The notes under the pieces were generated by a model. The model was not told where the DNA came from. It ran no database searches and saw nothing but the letters and a program-made list of their open reading frames with translations. 22,389 bases of DNA. It comes from SURF-13 sp041695325. Lineage in GTDB: Bacteria > Pseudomonadota > Gammaproteobacteria > SURF-13. The translations under genes and the position numbers were made by a program. Shown piece after piece: positions 15,284 through 22,389 of the stretch; position 1 is the stretch's first letter, and each line of letters opens with the position of its first letter. The DNA lies in NCBI GenBank assembly GCA_041695325.1, contig JBGFRC010000012.1, positions 1 through 22,389 of the forward strand, written 5' to 3'.

Positions 15284-15342
15284 ATCCCCCGGCTGTTCAG
15301 CAAGCTCACGGCCACCCCCTTTTTTAAAAAAGGGGGGATTTA
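15281..15342. terminator. Convergent-gene inverted repeat, probable bidirectional terminator
   Basis: The outer arms TAAATCCCCC (15281-15290) and GGGGGATTTA (15333-15342) are exact complements. Nested within is a perfect 22-bp palindrome (15315-15336) of a C-run, six T, six A and a G-run. It lies between the stop codons of the convergent ATPase and phoU genes, and its left arm includes the ATPase stop codon. This fits a bidirectional terminator. It also resembles a dispersed C/G-run repeat common in proteobacterial intergenic regions. Confidence 0.6.
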
Positions 15343-15349
15343 CGGCGCG

Positions 15350-16072
15350 CTACCTGCCGCCGCCGCTTTTCAACTCTTGCTCAATCTGCTCCAGGCTGAT
15401 GTGGCGCACGTCCTTGCCCTGCACCAGATAGATCACGTATTCGCAGATGTTGCGCGCGTGGTCGCCGATGCGTTCCAGCGCGCGCGCCGCCCAGATCACG
15501 TTGAGTACGCGTGAGATGGTGCGCGGGTCCTCCATCATAAAAGTAATGAGCTGGCGCATCACGCCTTCATACTCCTGGTCCACCTTGCGGTCCTCGCGCG
15601 CCACCGACAGGGCCATGTCGGTGTCCAGGCGCGCAAAGGCGTCCAGCGCGTCGTGCACCATGCGCTGCACGTGATTGCCGAGAAATTGTATCTCCTGATA
15701 ATTGTTCTTGGGCCGCTCCTCGCCCGCCAGGCGCACCGCCATGCGCCCGATCTTGTCCGCCTCGTCGCCGATGCGCTCCAGATCGGTGATGGTCTTGATC
15801 ACCGCCGTCACCAGGCGCAGGTCGCTGGCCGCGGGCTGACGGCGCGCGATGATCATGTTGCACTCCTCGTCTATGCCCACTTCCATCTGGTTCACCAGAT
15901 AGTCGTTGGTGGACACCGTGGTGCCGAGATCGGCGTCGCCGCGCACCAGCGCATCCAGCGCCAGTTGCACCTGCTGCTCCACCATGCCGCCCATGTGCAG
16001 CACGCGCGAGCGGATGTCTTCCAGCTCTTCGTTGTACTGGCGTGAAATGTGAGTCGAGATTTCCGGTTTCAT
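15350..16072 (-). CDS. phoU: Phosphate transport/signalling regulator PhoU
   Basis: The 240-residue all-helical protein consists of two repeated three-helix bundles. Each carries the family metal-binding motif: DLERIGDEADKIGRMAV in the first and ALERIGDHARNICEYV in the second. MGGMVEQQVQLALDAL near the N-terminus is typical. PhoU links the Pst transporter to the PhoR sensor kinase and restrains the Pho response when phosphate is plentiful. GAGGA lies upstream of the ATG. It is the last gene of the pst cluster, separated from pstB by 162 nt, longer than the other spacings. A short AGGCCAT/ATGGCCT hairpin lies in that gap. Confidence 0.95.
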   Translation of the reverse strand: MKPEISTHISRQYNEELEDIRSRVLHMGGMVEQQVQLALDALVRGDADLGTTVSTNDYLVNQMEVGIDEECNMIIARRQPAASDLRLVTAVIKTITDLERIGDEADKIGRMAVRLAGEERPKNNYQEIQFLGNHVQRMVHDALDAFARLDTDMALSVAREDRKVDQEYEGVMRQLITFMMEDPRTISRVLNVIWAARALERIGDHARNICEYVIYLVQGKDVRHISLEQIEQELKSGGGR

Positions 16073-16234
16073 GTGGTTATCCTCAAATCTGCTCTGCTCT
16101 GCTTGCGCTGCTCACTCATGTAGTTGCCGGGCGGTCATCGTGATTTAATCTTCGCCTTCCCTGGCGTTACCTTTGTGGTCATCGCACACACCAGCCAGGC
16201 CATCCATGGCCTGTCGTTCGGTGACTTCGTCACC

Positions 16235-17104
<870 letters not shown>

Positions 17105-17114
17105 AGTATAACTC

Positions 17115-18044
17115 CTACCACTTGATGCGTTTGCGGTAACGGTAGCGGATATAAATGGCGAGCGCGTTCATCGCCAGCGTCATGATCATGAGCACCACGC
17201 CGGCGGCGGCGGCGTTCTCAAGGAACGCGGCCTGCGGGCGCGACACCCAGTTGAACATCTGTATCGGCATCACGGTGAACGGATCAAACAGCCATTGAAA
17301 TGAAATATAGGGGGCCTCGGCCTGCAGCGGGGCCTGAGGCAGAAAGGCGATGAAGGTGAGCGCGCCGATGGTGATGAGTGGCGCCGTCTCGCCGACGGCC
17401 TGGGCGAGCCCGATGATGACGCCGGTCATGATGCCGCCCGTCGAGTAAGGTAGTACATGATCGCGAGTGGTCTGCCACTTGGTGGCGCCAAGCGCGTACG
17501 CGGCCTCGCGCATCGCCCCCGGGATCGCGCGGACGGCCTCCCGCGTCGCGATGATTACCACGGGCAGAATGAAGAGTGCGAGCGTGAGCCCGGCGGTGAC
17601 AATGCTCGAGCCGAGATCGAGCATGTACACGAACAGCCCGAGCGCCAGCAGACCGTACACGATCGACGGCACGGCGGCGAGGTTCGTGACGTTGATCTCG
17701 ATGAGTTCGGTAATCCAGTTGCGCGGCGCGTACTCCTCCAGGTAGATCCCGGCGGCGATGCCGAGGGGCACGGCCGCGAACATCGTCACCAGCATGACGA
17801 GCGCGCTGCCCACCCAGGCGGAGAGGATGCCGGCCTGCGCAGCATGGCGCGAGGGGAACGAGACGAAGAACTCCGGCGTCAATCGTTGATAGCCGTCGAT
17901 GAACATGTCGAGAATCAGCGCGAGCAGCGTCACCACCCCGACGAGCATCGCGAGCAAGCCCACGATCCCGAAGACATGGTCCCAGCGCTTGTGCGCCGCG
18001 ATGAGGGCGCGAATCTCGCGAAGCTGCGTTGCTTCGGTCGCCAT
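17115..18044 (-). CDS. pstA: Phosphate ABC transporter permease PstA
   Basis: The 309-residue inner-membrane permease has about six transmembrane helices. Typical PstA segments are PLGIAAGIYLEEYAP, NLAAVPSIVYGLLALGLFV and AIPGAMREAAYALGATKWQT, the EAA loop, followed by GLAQAVGETAPLITIGA. The ATG at 18044 overlaps the pstC stop by one base (TGATG), so translation is coupled. The frame stays open for another 720 bases upstream, but that part is antisense-frame noise over pstC with no membrane or family signal. The C-terminus, YIRYRYRKRIKW, ends at a TAG next to the pstB ribosome site. Confidence 0.95.
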   Translation of the reverse strand: MATEATQLREIRALIAAHKRWDHVFGIVGLLAMLVGVVTLLALILDMFIDGYQRLTPEFFVSFPSRHAAQAGILSAWVGSALVMLVTMFAAVPLGIAAGIYLEEYAPRNWITELIEINVTNLAAVPSIVYGLLALGLFVYMLDLGSSIVTAGLTLALFILPVVIIATREAVRAIPGAMREAAYALGATKWQTTRDHVLPYSTGGIMTGVIIGLAQAVGETAPLITIGALTFIAFLPQAPLQAEAPYISFQWLFDPFTVMPIQMFNWVSRPQAAFLENAAAAGVVLMIMTLAMNALAIYIRYRYRKRIKW

Positions 18045-18955
18045 CAGTACACCTCGCGGTAACGGCGGCGCAGGTAGTGGCCGATGATGTTGAGGAAGAG
18101 CGTCATGAGCAGCAGGACCAGGCCCGCGGCGAAGATGCTCTGGTAGCCGAGGCTTCCGTGCGGGAGATCGCCCCCCGAAACCTGCACGATATAGGCGCTG
18201 ATGGTGGCCGCGCCCTCGAGCGGGTTCCAGGTCAGGTTCGGCTGGGTGCCGGCCGCGATCGCGACGATCATGGTTTGGCCGATCGCCAGGGATATACTGA
18301 GGATGTACGCCGCGACGATGCCGGACGCCGCCGCCGGGGTCACAACCGTGAGTGCCGTCTGCAACCGGGTTGCCCCCATCGCGTAGGACCCCTCGCGGAT
18401 CTGCCTGGGCACCGCCCGCATGGCGTCCTCGCTGAGCGAGCTCACGTACGGGATGACGCTGATGCCGATGACGATGCCGGCCGAGAGCATGTTGAAGCCG
18501 GGCAAGCCGGGATAGATGGTCTGCAGCAGGGGCGTGACCAGCAGCAGCGCGAAGTAGCCGTATACTACCGAGGGTACCCCACCGAGGAGCTCGAGCAGCG
18601 GCTTGATGATCTCGCGCACGCGGTGCGGAGCGAACTCGCTCAAATAGATGGCGATGATGGTGCCGAGGGGTATGGCGACCAGCACCCCGACCGCGGCCGT
18701 GACCAGCGTTCCGGACACGAGCGGCAGGATGCCGTAACGCGGGTTGTAAAACAGCGGCGTCCACTGGGTGTCGGTCAGGAAGTCCCAGACCGAGACATGC
18801 TCGAAGAACCCCAGCGACTCATACACCAGGATCACCACGATCGCGATCGTGGTCGCCACCACGGACAGCGCCGCCACAAACAGCAGGAACTCTATCAACC
18901 GTTCCTTGATGTGACCCAAGGACCGGGGTGAAAAATCCGCTGCATTGGAACTCAT
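18044..18955 (-). CDS. pstC: Phosphate ABC transporter permease PstC
   Basis: The 303-residue permease has an N-terminal helix at about 18-45, then a periplasmic segment, VWDFLTDTQWTPLFYNPRYGILPL, typical of PstC. The permease core follows with PLGTIIAIYLSEFAP, LLGGVPSVVYGYFALLLV, AVPRQIREGSYAMGATRLQT and ISLAIGQTMIVAIAAG. It pairs with PstA in the membrane. The gene is followed immediately by pstA. It is preceded by a 161-nt gap holding the pstS terminator and an inverted repeat. No strong ribosome site is seen before the ATG at 18955. Confidence 0.95.
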   Translation of the reverse strand: MSSNAADFSPRSLGHIKERLIEFLLFVAALSVVATTIAIVVILVYESLGFFEHVSVWDFLTDTQWTPLFYNPRYGILPLVSGTLVTAAVGVLVAIPLGTIIAIYLSEFAPHRVREIIKPLLELLGGVPSVVYGYFALLLVTPLLQTIYPGLPGFNMLSAGIVIGISVIPYVSSLSEDAMRAVPRQIREGSYAMGATRLQTALTVVTPAAASGIVAAYILSISLAIGQTMIVAIAAGTQPNLTWNPLEGAATISAYIVQVSGGDLPHGSLGYQSIFAAGLVLLLMTLFLNIIGHYLRRRYREVY

Positions 18956-19018
18956 GGCCCCGGTTATTTCTGGTAGGTAAGCGGTTAAAACAACCAGTTT
19001 AATAGCGAATTATGACGA

Positions 19019-19067
19019 TTCTGTTACAGAGGTGACAGTACTCCCTAAAAACAAGGCTGTAACAGAA
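19019..19067. repeat. Inverted repeat between pstS and pstC
   Basis: TTCTGTTACAG (19019-19029) and its exact complement CTGTAACAGAA (19057-19067) are separated by 27 nt. GTGACAG (19033-19039) nearby makes a third related element. It lies after the pstS terminator and before pstC. It could be an RNA stem controlling pstCAB expression or a regulator site resembling degenerate Pho half-boxes, but the spacing does not match a standard Pho box. Confidence 0.45.
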
Positions 19068-19108
19068 TGAAAAACAAAAGGAAAGCGGGGCATCGCACGA
19101 TGCCCCGC
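19068..19108 (-). terminator. Terminator/attenuator after pstS
   Basis: On the minus strand, arms at 19099-19108 and 19085-19094 form a perfect 10-bp GC-rich stem (GCGGGGCATC) with a 4-nt loop. A T-rich tail follows from 19084 towards 19068. It begins nine bases beyond the pstS stop codon. It should stop many transcripts there, giving more pstS than pstCAB message, as is usual for binding-protein genes. Confidence 0.82.
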
Positions 19109-19116
19109 CGCAAGCG

Positions 19117-20169
19117 CTACAGCTTGGCCTCGCGCTTGAGCAACTCTTCGATCGTGATACCAATCTCGGGCACGCCGCCGAACACGGTGCCGAGCTTGCC
19201 TTTCTTCACGTGTTCCAGTGCGGTCTGGTAGGCCGAGGCGGGCAGCGGCACATATCCGACTTCTTTAGCCAGCTGGCTCGCATTCTGCAGATAAAACTCC
19301 ACGAACTTGCGCACTTCGGGCTTCTGCAGGGAAAGCGCGTTCACGTAGATGAATATCGGGCGCGACAGCGGCTGGTACGTGCCGGCGATCACCGTTTCCG
19401 GCGACGGCGCGACCGCGGGCTGGCCTTCCTTCCCGATGATCTTGACCGCGTTCAGCTTGTCCTGGTTCTCGAGGTAATACGCCATGCCGAAGTAACCCAG
19501 GCCGCCCTTGTCGCGGGAGACGCCCATGACCAGGACGTTGTCGTCCTCGCTCGCGGTGAAGTCGCCGCGGGATGCCTTGGCCTTGCCGACCATCGCCTCG
19601 GTGAAATATTCAAAGGTGCCGGAGTCGGCGCCGGGGCCGAACAGCGCCAGCGGCATGTCGGGGAACTTCGGGTTGACCTGTTTCCAGTTGGTGATCTTGC
19701 CCGCTGCGGCGGGCTCCCACATGGTCTTGAACTCGGCCACGGTCATCTCACTGGCCCAGGTGTTGTCCTTATGCACCACGACCGTGATCGCGTCGAACGC
19801 GATCGGCAGCTCGATGTATTCCACGCCATTCTTGCCGATGCGCGGGCCGGTCACCACCGTAGTGCCGTCGAAGCCGGCCTTCCTGCACGCCTCCATTTCC
19901 GATTTCGAGATGGGGCGGGAAGCATTGCTGATATCCGTTTCGCCGCGGCAGAATTTCCTGAAGCCGCCGCCGGTGCCGGAAACACCCACCGTCACCCTGA
20001 CGTCGCGGTTCTGCGCCTGAAACTCCTCCGCCACCGCCTCGCTGATGGGGAACACGGTGCTGGAGCCGTCCGCTTTAATAACGGTTTGGGCCGCAACCGG
20101 CGCGGCACCCCATGCCAGCGCCAGCACGGCCAGCGCGCCCACGCTATTTAAGAACTGTTTCGCATACAT
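19117..20169 (-). CDS. pstS: Periplasmic phosphate-binding protein PstS
   Basis: The 350-residue exported protein has a signal peptide at about 1-27, cleaved near PVAAQTV. Phosphate-contact segments are DGSSTVFPISEA at the N-terminus, SGTGGGFRKFCRGETDISNASRPI and GADSGTFEYFTEA. These mark the PstS/SphX-type binding protein of TIGR02136 style. AAAGGAG lies upstream of the ATG. A predicted Pho box on the same strand lies about 62 nt upstream, so PhoB-dependent induction under phosphate limitation is likely. A terminator follows the gene, before the rest of the pst operon. Confidence 0.95.
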   Translation of the reverse strand: MYAKQFLNSVGALAVLALAWGAAPVAAQTVIKADGSSTVFPISEAVAEEFQAQNRDVRVTVGVSGTGGGFRKFCRGETDISNASRPISKSEMEACRKAGFDGTTVVTGPRIGKNGVEYIELPIAFDAITVVVHKDNTWASEMTVAEFKTMWEPAAAGKITNWKQVNPKFPDMPLALFGPGADSGTFEYFTEAMVGKAKASRGDFTASEDDNVLVMGVSRDKGGLGYFGMAYYLENQDKLNAVKIIGKEGQPAVAPSPETVIAGTYQPLSRPIFIYVNALSLQKPEVRKFVEFYLQNASQLAKEVGYVPLPASAYQTALEHVKKGKLGTVFGGVPEIGITIEELLKREAKL

Positions 20170-20230
20170 TGCAATGCTCTCCTTTAGGTAAAATGATGAC
20201 TCATGCCGAGCGCCATGTTGGCAGAGGAAT

Positions 20231-20248
20231 GTGACAATTTGATGAAAA
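20231..20248 (-). promoter_or_regulatory. Predicted Pho box for pstS
   Basis: On the minus strand two 7-mers, TTTTCAT and TTGTCAC, are separated by four bases. This matches the PhoB direct-repeat pattern CTGTCAT-N4-CTGTCAC with the right 11-nt period. It is oriented towards pstS and ends about 62 nt before its start codon. Confidence 0.75.
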
Positions 20249-20312
20249 CGCCTGCACCTCTGTCCACCGTCAGGAACAGGACGTGAATTTTCTGTTTCAT
20301 GAATATGTTATT

Positions 20313-20330
20313 TTGTCATCTGTACGTCAC
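20313..20330 (+). promoter_or_regulatory. Predicted Pho box for the methyltransferase/decarboxylase pair
   Basis: TTGTCAT and ACGTCAC are separated by four bases on the plus strand, with the 11-nt period of PhoB sites. The box reads towards the gene at 20370, whose start is 40 nt downstream. It is slightly weaker than the pstS site. Confidence 0.6.
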
Positions 20331-20369
20331 CGAACCGAAACAGTCCACGCGTAACTTTGTAATGATGCC

Positions 20370-21110
20370 ATGTTTACAAACGGCGATCACGATATGCTGA
20401 AACTCGATTGGAGCGACGAGACCCCATTCAGCCTCGATCCTACGGTGCTGCGCGCGATTATTGATCACGCCAAGCCGCTCGGACACCACGAGGAGCGGGA
20501 CACGCTCAACCTCGGCTTCGGTTTCCTGTACTACGGCCTGGTGCGCGCACTGCGTCCGCGCCACGTGCTGGTCATCGGTTCCGGCTACGGCTTCAGCGTC
20601 GTTTGCCTCGCCCTCGGCCTCAAGGACAACGGCCACGGTGGTCTCAGCTTCGTGGACCCGTCGTACTCGGTCTTCAAGCACGGGCCGTTCCACACCGTCG
20701 GCGGCACATCCCAATGGGACGACCCGCAGCGGGTGTGGGCGCACTTCCGCCGCTTCGGCGTTGAGCGTGTCGTCACGCACTACAAACAGACGAGCGCCGG
20801 GTTCTTCGCCGACTACGCTGGGCGCGGTCTCCCGGCGATCGATCTCGCCTTCATTGACGGCAGCCACGCCTACGCCGACGTGCGCCACGACTTTCTCTCC
20901 TGCCTGCGCCATACCCACCGCAACAGCTACCTCTTGTTGCACGACACTCACATCTACGTGCGCGAGCTGGTGCGCCATGCCGGAGTCAAGCGTTGGCTCA
21001 AGGTCGTCGCCCAGCAGCAAGATTATTTCGAGGTCGTTGATTTCCCGTTCTCCTCGGGCGTAGCGCTGGTGCGCGTGCTGCGTGAAGGACCGTGGGAACC
21101 CGTCGAGTAG
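20370..21110 (+). CDS. Class I SAM-dependent methyltransferase (Methyltransf_24-like)
   Basis: The 246-residue protein has a Rossmann-fold methyltransferase signature. Motif I is VLVIGSGYGFSVV (about 67-77), an acidic motif II region is at GLSFVDPSYS, and LAFIDGSHAYADVRHDF (about 159-175) is typical of Methyltransf_24. LLLHDTHIYV follows, where the Asp may bind a metal. It resembles enzymes acting on small hydroxylated substrates or glycans, but the substrate cannot be set. Neither the ATG at 20370 nor Met9 (20394) has a clear ribosome site. It overlaps the next gene by 19 nt and follows a predicted Pho box. Context therefore suggests a phosphate-starvation function, possibly at the envelope. 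Confidence 0.75.
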   Translation: MFTNGDHDMLKLDWSDETPFSLDPTVLRAIIDHAKPLGHHEERDTLNLGFGFLYYGLVRALRPRHVLVIGSGYGFSVVCLALGLKDNGHGGLSFVDPSYSVFKHGPFHTVGGTSQWDDPQRVWAHFRRFGVERVVTHYKQTSAGFFADYAGRGLPAIDLAFIDGSHAYADVRHDFLSCLRHTHRNSYLLLHDTHIYVRELVRHAGVKRWLKVVAQQQDYFEVVDFPFSSGVALVRVLREGPWEPVE

Positions 21111-21793
21111 CGGTTGCCGGCCTGGTGGCCGTCGCCGTCCTGGCCGGCGCTTTTTTCTACTGGCGCTACATCTGGTTCTTTCGCGACCCGCCGCGCACGC
21201 CGCCCGCCGCGGAAGGGCTCCTCAGCCCGGCGGACGGCACCGTAGTCTACGTGCGCCGGGTCGAGCCGGGCGAGGACGTCGTAGCGATCAAGCAAGGCGT
21301 GCAGGCCAAGGTCACAGACATCCTGCGCCAAGACGCGGATGAGCCCAAGCTCGTCATCGGCATCTTCATGAGCCCGTTCGACGTCCACTACAACCGCGCC
21401 CCGCTCGCCGCCACCATCGGCTTCATCCGCCGGCATCCGGCGCTCGGGGAAAACGTCCACATGGGCGCCATGCACTGGCGCACGCTGTTCAAGCTGGCGC
21501 CGTACTACGCGGGCAGCGTGCACATCGTGCAGAACGAGCGCACGGTGACGCACTTCGTCGGCGAGTACCGCGGCGCGCCGCTCGCCTGCTACGTGGTGCA
21601 GATCGGGGCGCGCACCGTGAACGGTATCGACAGCTACCACCACGAGGGCGAGCGAGTCGAGCGCGGCGCGGTCTTCGGCATGATCCGCATCGGCTCGCAG
21701 GTGGATCTGATCGTACCGTGGCGGGCGGGGCTCGTTCCGCAGGTACGCCCGGGCGACCGGGTCCGAGCAGGGGAGACTATTCTGATCCGATAA
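21092..21793 (+). CDS. Phosphatidylserine decarboxylase-like protein (short PSD-A type)
   Basis: The 233-residue protein has an N-terminal membrane helix (about 7-24) followed by IWFFRDPPRTPP and LLSPADGTVVYV (Asp48). It then has IFMSPFDVHYNRAP (His99), the canonical decarboxylase core. GMIRIGSQVDLIVP places the self-cleavage Gly201-Ser202 about 32 residues from the C-terminus. The mature enzyme would carry a pyruvoyl group on the small subunit. The GTG start at 21092 has AAGGA close upstream and overlaps the methyltransferase gene by 19 nt, indicating coupled translation. The family makes phosphatidylethanolamine, but related proteins act on other serine lipids. All key residues appear present, so activity is likely and the substrate inferred. 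Confidence 0.8.
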   Translation: MGTRRVAVAGLVAVAVLAGAFFYWRYIWFFRDPPRTPPAAEGLLSPADGTVVYVRRVEPGEDVVAIKQGVQAKVTDILRQDADEPKLVIGIFMSPFDVHYNRAPLAATIGFIRRHPALGENVHMGAMHWRTLFKLAPYYAGSVHIVQNERTVTHFVGEYRGAPLACYVVQIGARTVNGIDSYHHEGERVERGAVFGMIRIGSQVDLIVPWRAGLVPQVRPGDRVRAGETILIR

Positions 21794-21811
21794 ACAAATC
21801 TTTTACGCAGT

Positions 21812-21840
21812 CTGTAACAATTATGTCATCAAGTGTTCAT
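21812..21840 (+). promoter_or_regulatory. Predicted Pho box upstream of ppk1
   Basis: CTGTAAC (21812-21818) and ATGTCAT (21823-21829) are separated by AATT, matching the PhoB 11-nt period. A third degenerate unit, TGTTCAT, lies at 21834-21840 after four more bases. The site ends 13 nt before the proposed ppk1 ATG, which is unusually close, so the transcript leader would be short or the start slightly different. Confidence 0.6.
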
Positions 21841-21853
21841 AGACTGCCCGCCG

Positions 21854-22389
21854 ATGAGCGCGCTCGACCAACCGGAGCTATATATCAACCGCGAGCTGTC
21901 GCTGTTGGAGTTCAACCGGCGCGTGCTGGAGCTAGCGGCCGACCCCGCCGTGCCGCTGCTGGAGCGGCTGCGCTTCTTGTGCATCTCCAGCAGCAATCTG
22001 GATGAATTCTTCGAGATCCGCGTCGCTGGCCTGAAGCAGCAGGCCGCCTTCGGCGTGGAGCAACCGGGCGCGGATAGGCGGGGCGCGCAGGAAACCTTGA
22101 AGCGCATCGCTCTGGAGGCGCACGCGCTGGTGGCTGGGCAATATCGCCTGCTCAACGAGACGCTGATCCCGGAACTGCGTGAACAAGGCATTTCCTTTGT
22201 GCGCCGCACGCACTGGAACGAAAAGCAGGCGGAGTGGGTAAAGCACTATTTTCACCACGAGCTGCAGCCGGTGCTCACCCCGATGGCGCTCGATCCCGCG
22301 CACCCGTTCCCGCGCGTGCTCAATAAAAGCCTGAACTTCATTGTATCGCTCACCGGCAAGGACGCCTTCGGGCGCAACAGCGGCGTCGC
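21854..22389 (+). CDS. ppk1: Polyphosphate kinase PPK1, N-terminal part (runs off the window)
   Basis: The open frame from ATG 21854 to the right edge encodes 178 residues of the PPK1 N-terminal and start of the head domain. Recognisable features are LYINRELSLLEFNRRVLELA, PLLERLRFLCISSSNLDEFFEIRVAGLKQQ, LNETLIPELREQGISF and HPFPRVLNKSLNFIV. PPK1 polymerises the terminal phosphate of ATP into polyphosphate. Catalytic histidines lie beyond the window. No ribosome site is evident; an in-frame GTG at 21833 is an alternative start but would lie inside the Pho-box repeats. Its place after Pst/PhoU and behind a Pho box suits coordinated phosphate uptake and storage. Confidence 0.92.
   Translation, partial: MSALDQPELYINRELSLLEFNRRVLELAADPAVPLLERLRFLCISSSNLDEFFEIRVAGLKQQAAFGVEQPGADRRGAQETLKRIALEAHALVAGQYRLLNETLIPELREQGISFVRRTHWNEKQAEWVKHYFHHELQPVLTPMALDPAHPFPRVLNKSLNFIVSLTGKDAFGRNSGV

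Noticed and set aside
18045..18764. The 240-residue upstream extension of the pstA frame
   Set aside because: It overlaps pstC in another frame, is His/Arg-rich, and lacks any membrane or family pattern. The coupled TGATG start at 18044 fits PstA length.
19021..19039. A standard Pho box upstream of pstC
   Set aside because: The CTGT-type units are arranged as inverted or 9-nt spaced elements, not the 11-nt direct repeat, so they were listed only as an inverted repeat.

Overview
The window reads as chromosomal DNA of a GC-rich proteobacterium, most likely a gammaproteobacterium. This is inferred from the style of the Pst/PhoU/PPK phosphate cluster, the Zur/Znu zinc genes, the HME-RND metal efflux operon and an osmolyte amidotransferase. 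No rRNA, tRNA or CRISPR array was recognised. Twenty-two complete protein genes and one partial gene are supported. Two of them needed re-examination: a 30-residue membrane peptide, and polyphosphate kinase, which runs off the right edge.

Layout. (1) 1-730, minus strand: a 30-aa membrane peptide followed by a membrane protein like the membrane domain of urate hydroxylase PuuD, ending in a strong rho-independent terminator. (2) 977-2752, plus: an asparagine-synthase-like N-acetylglutaminylglutamine amidotransferase, without its usual partner genes. (3) 2801-7675: a zinc-homeostasis block. It has a MerC-like membrane protein and a Zur/Fur regulator on the minus strand, then a plus-strand operon of a small membrane protein, an outer-membrane porin, ZnuA and ZnuB. 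Two near-identical 17-bp palindromes, one in front of merC and one in the zur/operon divergent promoter, are predicted Zur operators. No ZnuC ATPase is present. (4) 7732-14134, minus: a heavy-metal RND efflux operon in the order small secreted His-rich protein, adaptor, RND pump, DUF3240 protein, outer-membrane factor. The last four genes overlap or nearly touch. (5) 14240-15283, plus: an orphan FbpC-like ABC ATPase. (6) 15350-20169, minus: pstS-pstCAB-phoU, with a terminator between pstS and pstC. (7) 20370-21793, plus: a class I SAM methyltransferase overlapping a phosphatidylserine-decarboxylase-like gene. (8) 21854-22389, plus: the start of ppk1. Predicted Pho boxes precede pstS, the methyltransferase/decarboxylase pair and ppk1, so the right quarter looks like one phosphate-starvation regulon.

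The most unusual structure is a family of three short (160-187 bp) intergenic elements at 761-920, 3342-3528 and 13562-13741. Each is bounded by a 4-bp direct repeat (CTAG, TTAG, CTAA, all fitting YTAR) and by CAG...CTG inverted termini, and each is packed with hairpins. The first two are clear homologues in opposite orientation, and their stems differ by compensatory changes. They look like non-autonomous transposable elements (MITEs). One supplies the last codons and stop of zur, one sits inside the metal-efflux operon, and one fills most of a divergent promoter region. A separate GC-rich palindromic insertion lies in frame inside the DNA-binding domain of Zur.
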